Assembly (NCBI GenBank): GCA_036346375.1
Contig: CM070504.1
Span: forward strand, 8,739,890 to 8,803,889
From: Guadua angustifolia
Taxonomy: Eukaryota; Streptophyta; Magnoliopsida; Poales; Poaceae
Length of the DNA stretch: 64,000 nt
Direction of reading: 5' to 3'
Below the pieces are notes generated by a model, which was given only the letters and a program-made list of their open reading frames with translations, was not told where the DNA came from and searched no databases. The position numbers were made by a program, and so were the translations under genes. How positions within the stretch are numbered: the stretch's first letter is position 1; every line of letters starts with the position of its first letter. Of the stretch, positions 45,523-57,048 are shown one piece after another.

Positions 45523-46313
45523 TATATATAAAGCAGAGAGAATCACTCCGCATGCAGGGTGCCACATCAGCGGTTCGCAAAAAGACCTTTCAAAAATTGA
45601 AAATCATCTTTAGGTCCTTCAGTCGGTTTTTTACAGAAAGGGCCCGAATAAAACCAAAAATAAGTTTAGGTCCCTCTACATTTTACGTTTAGGTCCTCCA
45701 AAAAAACACAGATTCACCGAAAGTTTATAGCAGTCTACAGATCGCCGATGGGTCATATCGACCCATTTTTTAAAAAAACAAACACAAAAATGTTACGTTC
45801 AGGTCCTCCCAAAAAAAAACCATATTCGCTAAAAGTTTATAGCAGCCTACAGATTCGCCAACGAGTCCTACAGACCCATTTTTTTTAAAAAAACAAACAT
45901 GAAAACGTTACGGTCAAGTCCTCCCAAAAAAATCCACAGATTCGCCAAAGATTTATAGTAGTCCACAGATTTGCCGATAGGTCTTATCGACCAATTTTTT
46001 TAAAAAACAAACACGAAAATCGAAATTACGCAAAAAAAAACTAAATGTCGTTTAAATCCCTCCGTGGTTCTCCAAAAAAACCACAGATTCGCTAACGACT
46101 CTTATCAATCCACAGATTCGTCGACGGCTCCTAGCAGCCCATTTTTAATAAAAAACAAAAAACCAAAGTTACACGTTTTTTTCAGGAATATCCATCAGAC
46201 CAAATTTACTTGATTTGTAATCGTCAGCACGCATCAATTTCTCAAATTTCGTTCGTCGCATCGTCATGTGCCGAAATTTCGCACAACGCAGCATAGCGCA
46301 TAAACCTAACTAG
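45518..46313 (+). mobile_element. Helitron-like unit 2, directly abutting unit 1
   Basis: It begins TCTAGTATATATAAAG at the very end of unit 1 and ends ...AAACCTAACTAG before T. A GCGC-containing hairpin candidate lies just upstream (about 46281-46300). The interior holds a roughly 115-bp minisatellite. The start overlaps the CTAG of unit 1, so either unit could own those bases. Confidence 0.45.
45690..46130. repeat. About 115-bp minisatellite (3-4 diverged units)
   Basis: Units share AGGTCCTCC, then runs of A, CAGATTCGCC-like words, TTTATAGCAG, CCATTTTTTTAAAAAAACAA and ACACGAAAA. Successive units start near 45695, 45800, 45915 and 46055. Confidence 0.7.
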
Positions 46314-46731
46314 TATATCTTAAGGCGGGAAGATTTGGAGAGTTTTGAGGCCACAAGGTACTTTTTTTTGCAAAAAAGCCATTCTAGAATTCTAAAATTG
46401 CGAACAGCTCCTTCCATCGATTATTTTGCAAAAATGACCCCATAGTTTTGCAAATTCAACTCAGGCATCGGTTCTTTAAACCCGAAAGATTTCAAATTAT
46501 GTTTAGGTTCATAAATTTATTTTTAAAATGTATTATTTTTTAAAAAATCCATTCTATTGTTGCCCATAAACTTGCTCTCTAGCATCGGCTCGTTATGCTG
46601 CGGTTCATCCTCCTCCACTATTCCATGGACCCACTACACACCAAATCCTCCTATGCCAATGGCCCACTCACGGTGGAGCGATGTATTTTGAGTGCGGCTT
46701 GGACCGTGGTGGTGGGGTCTAGACTTATAAA
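46314..46731. other. Possible third Helitron-like remnant
   Basis: It starts TATATCTTAAGGCGGGAAG right after the CTAG of unit 2 and has similar spaced A-rich words, but no clear 3' terminus before the hAT-like element. No gene seen. Confidence 0.3.
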
Positions 46732-47666
46732 CTAGGGTTCACAAAATCAGTTTGGCGATTTTTCACCGAAAACAGCTTGAAAATTGCTCAAAAACTAGTA
46801 GAAATCGAACAAGTTTGAATTCAAATTTTTTGAAATTGATTGTCAAACTTCATCAAAAAAAATCAAAAACTGAACGGTTTCACCGATTTTTGAGTGATTT
46901 TCACCGATGCTTGAGCGATTTTTATCAATTTTTGGTACACTCAAGGAAAACTGAAAATAATTAAAAAAATTGAAAAAAAAATCTGAATTAATCTATAAAA
47001 CACCTAAGAGAAATTTCAATGATTTTTTTAATACATTTAGTACTTCTGACAAATAAAAAACAATAATTAATGAAAAGGAACAAAGACACTATCAAATTGT
47101 TTTAAAAATTTACATGTGTGATCAAGCTCTAAAATTTTAATGCCATCATAAATAGTTCCCAAGGATCATGTAATAAAAGTTTTAGAAATATTAGGCTTCA
47201 TTTGTTGCCCCTAGAAAATAAAAAATAGAAGAGAATAAATTCAGATAGTAGAAATGTTAGAATTTTAAAAAATACACAAGCCTGATCACCATTTGAAAAT
47301 TTTAAATAATCATTATAATTTCCTTAAGACCTAACACAAAAAAATTTAAAAATATTAGACTTCATTTAATGCCCCTAGAAAATCAAACACTAAAGAGCAC
47401 AAATTTAGATAGTAGCACTGTTAGAATTTTTTAAAATACATAGGTTTGATAATGATTTAAAAATTTTATAGCATCATTATAATTTCCTTAATACCTCACA
47501 TAATTTTTTTTTAAAAAAAATTTAACACTTTTTCACAAATTTCCTAATTTTTGAATTTTAACTTGAATTCCACCGGGTTTATCCAACGGTTTTTTTAAAT
47601 TGTACCCCGTCAATACAGGTGAAAATCACGAAAATCGGGTGATTTTCAATGATTTTTGGAACCTTG
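46732..47666. mobile_element. Non-autonomous hAT-like element, copy 3
   Basis: A perfect 8-bp TSD CTTATAAA lies at 46724-46731 and 47667-47674. The termini CTAGGGTTCACAAAATCA and (inverted) CAAGGTTCCAAAAATCA pair. 935 bp, no transposase. It contains GATTTTTCACCGA/GATTTTTATCA word repeats. The exact TSD makes this the best reference copy of the family. Confidence 0.8.
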
Positions 47667-47698
47667 CTTATAAATGCTATAACAAAGTTAGCTAGGAT

Positions 47699-47774
47699 AT
47701 TGGGGAAAAAATTCTATAGCATCCCTCCTATAATATATTGGGGAAAAAATTCTATAGCATCCCTCCTATAATAA
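47699..47774. repeat. 38-bp tandem duplication
   Basis: ATTGGGGAAAAAATTCTATA begins at 47699 and 47737. The two units are identical over about 36 bp. Confidence 0.85.
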
Positions 47775-48180
47775 GACACATGTTATATATTGGGGGATGG
47801 AAAAGGAGATTTAGTTTCTTTTAGATCTGTATTTGTCATATTTCTAGTTTTTGCAAGGGGTGTTAGAAGGCATCTAGCGCCATAGAGTATTTTTCTAGGA
47901 CATAATGGTAGTATTGCAAAGCATAGAATGAGGTAGGAACCCGAAAGAGGAAGAAGGAAGCAAATAAAAAGAACATGAGGATTGGAGTTGCTTTGCTTTC
48001 AGATTGGTATCATGATGTGCCCTAGTTCTAAAAAGGGCTGTGGTAGGAGGTAGAAACCCATATATTTCCAACTGTACTAGATGGGGATGTATATTCTCTA
48101 CCATTCCATCTATAATGGCACTGGAGAAGGAAACCTTATCGTCAATGGTAGGTACTCAAATATCAACTATAGTTATATAC
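47775..48180. other. Intergenic sequence before the duplicated block
   Basis: No gene, RNA or transposon end recognised. Confidence 0.4.
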
Positions 48181-49779
48181 AGAACTGCAAAGACGGTTGC
48201 AAAATCTAACAAGTGCAAAAACGAAGGTGCGAGCTGTTGGAAGAAGAAAGACGTGACAGGACCAACCAAGTAGTACCAACAAGTAGGTAGAGCTCAGAGG
48301 TGGTATAAACCTATGTCATGAAGAGCTAGAGGAACATGAAATGTGGTTAACCAAACTACACAAAGAAAGATGTTTTCGGTGAAGGTTTCAGGAGGCCAAG
48401 CCCAAACACCAACGCATACATTACGGTGATGTGCATGAGCTATGTGGTGGGGCACTCCCAAAGGTAGAAGGAAAAACAAAAAATAAAAATTTGCGGAGTT
48501 GACTTGGAATGAGTTCTTGATGGTAACTTTAACGGATAAGAAACAAGGTGAAGATTGTTGGGTATGGTAACTCATATCTATTCTTTTAGAATTTGGAAAA
48601 ATGTGCTATGTTAAAGTAGAATATAGGATTAAGATTTCTGTTTTATTTTGGAGTAGGATTCTACTTCTCTTTGGAAGAGGACTAAGAGGGCTATATAAAT
48701 ACTTTGGGTGATCATGAAGAACTCAAATTACCAAGAAGTCACAAATAAACTCATCCAAAGCAAGAGGCATATGAGAGGATTAGATGCTAGGTTATTCTTT
48801 AACACTAGATCCTAAAAGGTTTGAGAGGGTTGTGAGAGAGCGAGAATTCCTTATTCTTTTTTGAGGTTGTGCTCCAAGAATTTACAGTCGGTTTTTCTAA
48901 ATCTTTCTCACTCGTCGTGGTTGCTTCAACGTCGTTATTTTGGTTCCTTTTATGGGATTCATCTTCATTGTTCTTGAGACCGTGCACACTCATGTTGTAT
49001 CTCACAAAACTTTGATCCAATCTGGGAGCTGTTGCGTATAAGAAGGGGTTTCAAAGTGTAACAATTTAGGGTCTATTTGGTTTGTTTCCAATGGTTACCA
49101 ATGCTTACCTTACCAAATTTAGTAAGTATTTGGTTTGCTACTAAATTTTGGTAAGATTCACTTCTCTCTTAGTTCTTTAGTTCATTTTCTTGCCAATCTT
49201 AGGCCAAAAGATTGGTAGCTAATTTGGTGATCAAAATTTGGTAAGCTTTAGTGAGATAAATTTCTCATGAAACCAAACAGGCCCTAGATTGGTCACATGT
49301 AAATTTTACGAGTACATTTGTTGTAAAGAATACTTTTAGAATTTTATATTTGTATAGTTTTATGAATTTACGTTGAAGACCATGAAAAAGTCGAAAACGT
49401 CGAGAATTTTCAATTTGAGGGAGTAGTTTTATGCCGAACTGATAACAGTAGGTCGATATCTACTTATTTGTCATGGCTTCAAATTTGCTGACTGTATCGC
49501 AGTCCACAATCGGATGAATGAATAGTTAAGTAACGTAATTAGAGCACCGCACATGAATGCACTTAGCTGAAAACTCTGCTTTCACCTACTTGAATTCTTC
49601 CATTGCTTTCTACTCTCTCCTTCCAAATTTACAATGTGTATTTTTTGAATGGCCTTGTCCATAAATATAGGATGTATTTTTTATTCCATTGTAAAATTAG
49701 TATAATTTTTCCTATATACCCTTAATAAATATCCATCTTCACTTCATATTCTCTACATGCATTTATTGAATATAGTATT
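48181..49779. repeat. Duplicated block, copy 2 (empty site for element A)
   Basis: Contiguous here, while copy 1 is split between 14861 and 32454. The copia-like LTR start is at 48556 and the MITE at 49069-49284. The position matching the element A target reads GCCAATCTTAGGCC, with a single CAATC, as expected for an unoccupied site. Confidence 0.88.
49069..49284. mobile_element. MITE, uninterrupted copy
   Basis: GGGTCTATTTGGTTTG at the left pairs with AAACCAAACAGGCCC at the right. Same element as the one split by element A at 14712-32544. Confidence 0.65.
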
Positions 49780-50408
49780 TCTCTACTACTTCTAATTAGG
49801 AGTTGGTAGTGATATGTCCGTTCTCCACTACCAACCCACCTCTAAATCGTACAAAAAACCGAACTGGCTGACGAAAAAAACCGGTCTGTTCTTTTTCCCT
49901 TCCATTCCTCACGATAGCTCCTCGTTCCTCCCGATCTGCTCGGTGGCGTAGCACGCGGAAGGGCCAGAGCAAGAAGCGGAATGGGATAGCAATCGCGCGA
50001 CGAGGAATGGTTCTTGCAACGGTGGCAGTAAGAATTCGGCCCCTTCCTCTCCGGTGGTGGGTCCTAGTCGCCCGCGAACTCAGCGGCGGGCTCAAAGATG
50101 CTTGTGGCAGCGGTGAGCGCAAGGTGCTACTGCCGCGGCATCCAGCGGACGACATGGCGTGGAAGGGTCAGAGGGGATCCAAGCGATGCGACGTCAGTGC
50201 AGATCTGGAGGAGGGACTCCGACGGCGAAGCCCTGCGAGCTCCGCCGCTGTCGCTCGAAGTAGGATGCTTGTGGCGACGGCGAGCGCAAGGCGCTACTAC
50301 CGCAGCATCGGGTGGACGGCATGGCGTGGAAGCTCACCACCGACCTTGGCCGATACAATATCCGTAATTATCGCGGTTTGTTTCAACTCGCTTATCAGAT
50401 AATCAGTT
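49780..50408 (+). mobile_element. Helitron 5' end with attached GC-rich sequence
   Basis: TCTCTACTACTTCTAATTAG and the next roughly 50 bp match the start of the Helitron at 8581. Downstream sequence differs and becomes GC-rich (50010-50350), with frames containing repeated RRYYRSIGW/RCYCRGIQR-like phrases from an internal duplication. It may be captured exon material. No CTRR end was found before the next element. Confidence 0.45.
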
Positions 50409-50726
50409 TGTTACATTGACTTATTGTAATATTACCAATTTCGGTCTTTTGCCTAAAACTAATTTAAAATTAATTAATTTAAATTTTGGATTTTCCTCGA
50501 TGTTCTAATTAACCTGGCATCTATATCCATCCGAAATTGAAGTTCAATCCTTTATCGTCCACAAAGTCAAAATTCTCAATTCCGGTCCTTATTTGAAATT
50601 TCACCCCGACTTCCAAAATGCTCTAAAAATCTCAAAATCCATTGCATTAGGTTCCAAATATTCTAAAATGATTTTGGAAATTATTTCAAGATTTTTAGAA
50701 TCTCTTTGCTATTTTATCTCACACGG
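50409..50726 (+). repeat. Left part of a long LTR-type repeat interrupted by element B
   Basis: A candidate start is TGTTACATTGACTTATTG at 50409, uncertain. It shares a diverged roughly 80-bp phrase (GGTTCCAAAT ... AGATTTTTAGA ... CTATTTTAT) with 61214-61285. The two phrases lie about 160 bp apart if element B is ignored. Confidence 0.45.
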
Positions 50727-50943
50727 TGTCGACGTTTGTCACCGACAATAATGAAAAGGGGGCTACGCGCTGGACCCAAACTCGATGGTAACACAAGAAC
50801 ACCCGATCTATACAGGTTCGGGCTCTCGCGATGGAGATAATACCCTAGTCCTGTGCTCTGGAATTATATGTGGCTAACCAATAGCTGATCAGATCCTGTT
50901 TTTGTGGTGCCCCGCCCCTTCCCTTTATATAGTAGAGAAGGGC
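50727..50943 (-). repeat. Truncated 3' LTR of element B
   Basis: TGTCGACGTTTGTCACCGAC onward matches the right LTR up to GTAGAGAAGGGC, then switches to unrelated sequence leading into the accessory ORF. Roughly 246 bp and the polypurine tract are missing. Confidence 0.85.
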
Positions 50944-50996
50944 CCTAGCCTAGCCCTGCCGTAGGTGAATTCTGCCCCACCCCTCATGCTGAGGAG

Positions 50997-53900
50997 GTGG
51001 TCGTCTTTGAATCCTTTTTTAAGCGCGGGCTTGGTCTTCCGGCATCCCCCTTTCTTCGCGGCGTTCTGGAGTTTTATGGAATCGAGTTAACTCATCTCAA
51101 CCCTAACTCCATTCTTCAAATTGCTGCCTTTGTTAATCTCTGTGAGGCCTATCTTGGCATTCGGCCTCATTTTGACCTTTTTCGCCATCTTTTCCTCCTC
51201 AAGCCCTTCCCCAGCAAGAATTCTCCCAAAACGGTTGGTGGTGCCGGGTTTCAGCTGAGGGAGGGCATGAAAAAATCTTACCTTAATATTCCTTTTAAAA
51301 CCTCAAACAAGGGTTGGCACCAAGAGTGGTTTTATTGCGCCAATCCTGACCCTCCATTGCCTGCCTTTACTGGGACACCTCCTAAGCCTTCTCCCGACTG
51401 GACATCATTTCCCAAAGATGACGGACTGGACCAAGTGGCTGACCTCATGGAGCTGATTGTCGAATTAAAGGAGAACGGACTCACTGGTATGGCCGTTGTT
51501 GCCAACTTCTGCACCCGCCGAATTCAACCTCTTAAGGACCGAATTCATCCTGGATATGAGTATGAAGGCCGTGATGATCCGACGCGGGAAGTTTCTGATG
51601 AAATTTCCTCCGCGGCGTTCTTCAGTCGTGCTGCTGATTTCTTCGCCCCAAATGAGAAGATCGTCGTTCCTCGAAACCCGAGGCCTTTTACAAAACTCCA
51701 TCGGCTCCTTGGTAAGGGCCTCTATGGTATTTCTATCTTTGAATCTTTTGATTTTTACGGGACTTTCATCTGAATATGTGGCTCTCCTTTTCTCGAACTC
51801 GCAGGAACGAGAAGCCTTCTTCTCCGATGCGCCGCTTCCTGAATTCCCTATACATAAGAGCGACAAGCGGACCTTTCCTGACCGTGCGTCCTCTGCAGCC
51901 CCAGCTGCAAAGCGGAACAAAGTAAATGACCCTGGCGATGATCCCGTTGGGAAAGGGAAAAAACCAATTGTACGCAAGGCTAAGAGGAAGCAGTCGGCGA
52001 GCAATGTACGCCCGACTGGTGGCCCGAAGATTCGAGACACCACAGCTATGCAGCCTCCTCCCCGACTTCTTCCTCTTCAAGCGGTCCTCGGTACATGAAT
52101 TATTCGAGCCCAGGCTCGCCCTACCACCAAAATATGCCTTCGCTCGTCCTTGACGGTGCTTACATTGTGACCCTTCCGCCGGGGTTTGAAGTGCAAGATA
52201 ACAAGGTCCAACAGGTTGGGTTCCTTGTCACCCTTTCCTTGCTCCCTGGACGAATTCGATCACTTCTTCTTGTAGGGACCACATCGACGAAGTTCTTCAT
52301 GAGCCGCCACCTCGGGATTCTCCGCGGTTGTTTATGAGAGCGATTCGGGCCGTGAGGGCGAAACCTTAGTTGAGGCCGTGTCGCTACCCCCGATGTCATT
52401 TGCAAAACCGGTCGGGAAGCTCTTTCTGCTTGCCTGAAGTTCCAAGTAGTGACATTAATTTAGAGCCGACTGGTTCCCACCGCCCTTTCTTCTGGTCCCG
52501 TGATCGGTTGTCGCCTATAGAGGCATTTGTCCCTCTGTGGTACTGAAGGTTCTCCTACCTTTACTGCCTGTCGCCACTGCTGGAAATCCTCGCCCCGTCC
52601 GAGATCTCCGGTGCGGCTGCGTTCGATGTGAAGGTGACTTAGTCCTTTTGGATGGCGAGATCGAGGGACGAATTGGGCGTCATTTTTCGATCTTTGCTCA
52701 TGAGTGTACACGCCTTGGCAAGGTGAATTGTTTGCGTCATGTTTTTCTTCAAAGGTCTTCTTTTCTTCGTGAGGCTTGGCGTTGTTCCGCCATTTCAGCG
52801 TTTGTCGTCTTTCGCCAGGACCGGAACTATCTTCTTCAAAGATTGTTCGAGGATGAAAATGCGAAAAGATTACGTTCTTGAGGTTGAGCAGCTCATAACA
52901 GTGGAGGAAGCCCTCACGCTGCGTGCCGCGAGAAAATCGCGAAGAACTGGAAGGGCTTCGATGTCATGTCCAATCTCTGGAGGCCGAGAAACTGCATCTG
53001 ACCAATTCTTCTAATGGTATTTTCCTGGTCCGAGTGCCTTGAGTCCTGATTCTATTCTTTGCCTTCTTAAGCCCCGCTCATTGTTTCTTCAGATTTTCGG
53101 GAAAGACTCGAGGCTTCTCTTTCCCAAAATGAAGAGCTGAAGAGGGCCGAAGAAGAGGCCAAGAAAGAGGTAGCCAGACTGACAAGGGAACTGGACGGTG
53201 CGCTCTTTGATTTTTGCCTTATGTCTTTGTCGTCATCATTTTGTTAGACCCGAACTCATCCGACTGGTATAATGCAGTGCATCGAGTCAACTCGCAGGCC
53301 CAGTACCGGGTACTTAATGAAAAAATCCAATGTGCCGAAACGCAGACCGATCGCCTCCAAGCGAGCCGGAGAAGGTGTTCTTGGTCTTAAGTCTGATGAA
53401 GCCGGCACCGACAATGTCCCTCATGACGTTAGCATCACAATTCAAAGGTTAGAGGGAGCCTCCACAAAGATTGCCGCGCACTTGGAGGACGTTGCAATTA
53501 CGAGTGCCAGCCAGGTGTTGGCGATCACCAAGTCTCTGTATCCACGAGTAGAGCTCAAAGCTATTCAAGAGGGTTTTGCCCGCACTGTTGATGATAATCA
53601 AGCATTTGCCCTTATGAACGAAGTCAAGGATATTGCTGCCGTCCTGGTAAAAACTTAGATCTGAGTCCCGTGTAATCCTCTGTTTGTACCAAACTTGCTC
53701 CGTGTTTGGATTTGGGCTTTTTGTTCCGATGCTGAAAGAATTGTCTCCGGACTTGAATTTTCTTTGCGAAATATTTAATCCTTGTTTTAGCATGTCCGTT
53801 GAGCTTGGGCCCGTTAAACCTTTTGCTCCTCCTGGGCCGTCCAGCCGTTTCTGTTTCCTGAGCCTCCTCGAGATACGTGTAACAGCACGTCCAGAAGGTG

Positions 53901-54478
53901 GACCGTCTTCCGCCTGGTGACATGCGTCGTTTTGGCGGCGTTGAGTCTCTCTCGAGGACGGCGTTGCCTCACATAAGAGCGAGTTCGACCTTGGTTTTTG
54001 CATTTTGCAGCGCACTACCATCTTCATCCGTCCTATCCGTCTTCCTTCAGCAGGGGTTTCTTTGAAGTGCTCGCCCGCTCGTCTCCTTGATTTTTTTATC
54101 TTCTTGTGCCTGCCAAATTGTACCTGACGCTGGATCACCCTTCTTCCGCAGGTTCTTCTCTTCTTCTTCTTCATGGACTCTTCTTCTTCCTCCGAGGCCC
54201 TCTCTCCCTTGCCTCTTTCTCCCGAGTCGCCGGGCCCGTCGGTCACGCCATGGATCGCGAACCTCATCTTCAATTTTGGGGACGATGCCCCCGCGGAGCC
54301 CAAAGACGATAATGCTGAGTTCTGGGCGGAATTTGATCTTGCCATGGCGGAAGCGGCGGAGCGGGAGGCCGTCGCCCGGGATACCACCGCTGTTGATGCT
54401 CTGATCGAGGCCGTCCCTAGGCTTGTTAAGGCCAAGGACGCCGTCATTGAAGCCGTCGGGCGGGTGCGCCGGGCGTAG
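50997..54478 (+). pseudogene. Antisense accessory ORF of element B: Transposase_28-like ('putative gypsy type transposon')
   Basis: 258 residues at 50997-51773 read VVFESFFKRGLGLPASPFLR, GIELTHLNPNSILQIAAFVN and CEAYLGIRPHFDLFRHLFLL. This is the N-terminal domain of the Pfam family described as putative gypsy type transposon (from memory PF04195). A GTAAGG donor at about 51711 and an acceptor ACTCGCAG before 51805 suggest an intron, after which EREAFFSDAPLPEFP follows in a basic, low-complexity region. 52095-52337, 53100-53660 and 54173-54478 continue as glutamate- and alanine-rich coiled-coil pieces, ending AKDAVIEAVGRVRRA. Stops and frame changes interrupt the region. It lies opposite to pol, between integrase and the 3' LTR. 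Function unknown. Confidence 0.75.
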
Positions 54479-55179
54479 AAGGGCGTAGAAGCGTAGAAGT
54501 GCGGCCTCATTTTGAACTTTTGCAGTAGTACTTTTGCTTTGTGTGTATATTTGGTGAGAGATGCTGAAGTTGTGAACAATGATGGTCTTCTTGTAATATT
54601 ATTTTAACTGCAGCTCGCCTTCTGCTTTTTCCTTATTTAGATCTCGGTCGACCTTGCCGAGTGATTTTTCCTTTGTGCTTGATCTCCCTGTCTGATTAGC
54701 GTAGCCCTCGAGCAACGCGAGTTTTTTCCTCAAGCGTGCTTTTAGGCGACTAGACTTTTTTCGTCCTGGGAGCATCGTAATCGGCGGTTTAGAGCACTCG
54801 GATCTTAGTCGTGATCGCTGAAAAATAGGAACTGGTTTGCATGCGGGGTTGCACATGTGCAACACTATTAGGTGTAGCCCCCGACTTACTGCTTAATTGA
54901 GAAACAATTGAGTAGCAAGTCAATTGAATAAAGAATTCTGATACATGATACTGCTTTGAACAAACATCCTCTTGATTAGAGTTGCGCATGCGCAACACTA
55001 TTAGGTGTAGCCCCCGACTTACTGCTTAATTGAGGAACAATTGAGTAGCAAGTCAATTTTGGACATCCTATTGAACTTTTTCAAGAATAAAAGCGACGTA
55101 GCTGCTCTATATTCCATGAGTTGCTAATGATGGCGCCGTCTTCTCGCTTAGCTTCAGAGGCCCTGGTCGTGTCACCTCG

Positions 55180-55827
55180 TCAGCGATGTAGGGCCTTCCC
55201 AAATTGGAGATAACTTGTGCTCGTGTTTCGACTCTTTATCGTAACCAAATCGCCCTTGGAGAATGCTCGGTTTGGACGTTTGATCGTGATATCGTATGAG
55301 AACTGAAGGTATCTGGCCGACTGGACCACGGCGATCTCTCTTGCCTCTTCCAATCTGTCAATATCTTCCATCCTGCTTTCTTCTGACTCGTCCTCCTTGT
55401 AGCTCCGGACCCGGGGGGATCCGAAGGTCAATTCGGTAGGCAGGACCGCCTCCGAGCCGTAGACCAGAAAGAAGGGTGATTGCCCGGTAGATCTGCTTGG
55501 AGTGGTTCTTAGCCCCCAGAGTACCGATGGCAGTTCTTTTACCCATCGGGTGGCGTATGGCTTGAGACGGTCGAAGATCCGTGCCTTTAAGCCCTGCAGT
55601 ATCATGCCGTTTGCCCTTTCCACCTGACCGTTGCTTTTCGGATGAGCCACGGAGGCGAAGCAAATTTTGATGCCGAGCTTATCGCACCGATCTTGAAAGT
55701 CTTCTCCTCGAATTGGGTTCCATTGTCGTGATAATCTGTTTGGTACGCCAAATCTTACCACAATTTCTTGGAAGAATTCTTTGGCCTTGGCATTGTGATT
55801 GTAGCCACCGGTTTTGCTTCTATCCAC
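55180..55827 (-). pseudogene. Element B integrase
   Basis: KAKEFFQEIVVRFGVPNRL, FQDRCDKLGIKICFASVAHP, KSNGQVERANGMILQGLKAR and TTPSRSTGQSPFFLVYGSEA are the integrase core, with the catalytic glutamate (NGQVERAN) present. The expected second aspartate motif (TDNGTQF-type) has been lost: the text at that place reads SRQWNPIRG. The C-terminal domain is partial. It is disconnected from RNase H by frameshifts near 55830-55880. Confidence 0.85.
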
Positions 55828-55881
55828 TTAGTGAATTTATCCTGGCGACAAAGAGGTGGGTGAAGCCGCCTTGAGCCTTCT

Positions 55882-56577
55882 TCAATGGGCCGACCATGTC
55901 GAGCCCCAGGACCGCAAATGGCCAAGTGATTGGAATTGTTTGCGGTTTACGGCAATGCGTGTATTTGGCGAGCAAAAAGCGGCGGCCTTCACAAGTTGAA
56001 CGATGTCTTCTGCGTCGGTCACGGCAGTCGGCCAGAAGAAACCTTGTCGATACGCCTTGCCCACCAATGTGCTTGACGCCGCGTGATGCTCACAAGTTCC
56101 CGAGTGGATTTCCCTGAGTAGCTTCTTTCCTTCTTCTGCTGATATGCATCGCCTTAGAACTCCAGAGGCGCTTTTTCGAAATAACTCTTCTCCTATCATC
56201 ACGTAGCTCTTGCTGCGCCTCGAGATGCGCTCTGCTTCTTCGTTGTCACGGCGGAGCGCATGAATGAGCTCCAGCCCGTCAAACTTGTCTTCAAGCTTCC
56301 GTACCTCCTGGCAGTATGCCGTCATGATGTCCTCGACACATGACCAATCTTTTTGGACTTGATTGATCACCAGCATGGAGTCACCTCGAATTGTTAGCCG
56401 CTGAATACCCAGAGATATCGCGATGCGAAGTCCGTGGATGAGTGCTTCGTACTCGGCGGCGTTGTTAGATGCTGGGAAGTGAATCTGCAAGACGTATTTT
56501 AGGCGCTCACCTGTTGGAGAGATGAGGACCACGCCTGCTCCTGCGCCACTAAGCATGAGAGATCCGTCGAAGTACAT
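55882..56577 (-). pseudogene. Element B RNase H and integrase zinc finger
   Basis: YFDGSLMLSGAGAGVVLISP, NNAAEYEALIHGLRIAISLG and IRGDSMLVINQVQKDW give a dividing-type RNase H. The zinc finger region follows with EIHSGTCEHHAASSTLVGKA and GFFWPTAVTDAEDIV. The frame shifts near 55990. Confidence 0.85.
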
Positions 56578-57048
56578 TGTCCAATATTCCAGCTCTTCAA
56601 CGTTTGTTGGTGATTGCAGCTCTATCCATTCTGCAGTGAAATCGGCAAGTACTTGGGATTTTACTGCCGTCCGTGTCCTAAAGGATACTTCAAAGGCCCC
56701 AAGCTCGACTGCCTATTTTGCGATCCTCCCGGTGGCTTCCCGGTTGTGAAGTATGTCCCCAAGCGAAAAAGTGGTAACCACCGTGATTGAATGCTCTTGA
56801 AAGTAGTGCTTGAGTTTGCGGAAGGTAAGCAACACGGCGTATAGTAGTTTTTGTACTTGTGGATAGCGTACCTTGGACTCTCCCAATACCTCGCTTATGA
56901 AGTAGACAGCTCTCACTTTTTGGAGGTGCCCTTCTTCCTTCCGCTCTACCACAATTGCCCACGACTACATGAGTTGTTGCGACGATGTAGAGCAAGAGGG
57001 CTCTTCGGCATTGGAGGAACCAAAGACGGTGGAGATGACAGAACGTCT

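Noticed and set aside
54599..54865. 88-residue minus-strand frame between integrase and the antisense ORF of element B
   Set aside because: No recognisable domain. Two near-identical TATTAGGTGTAGCCCCCGAC stretches nearby (about 54867 and 55000) indicate a non-coding repeat.
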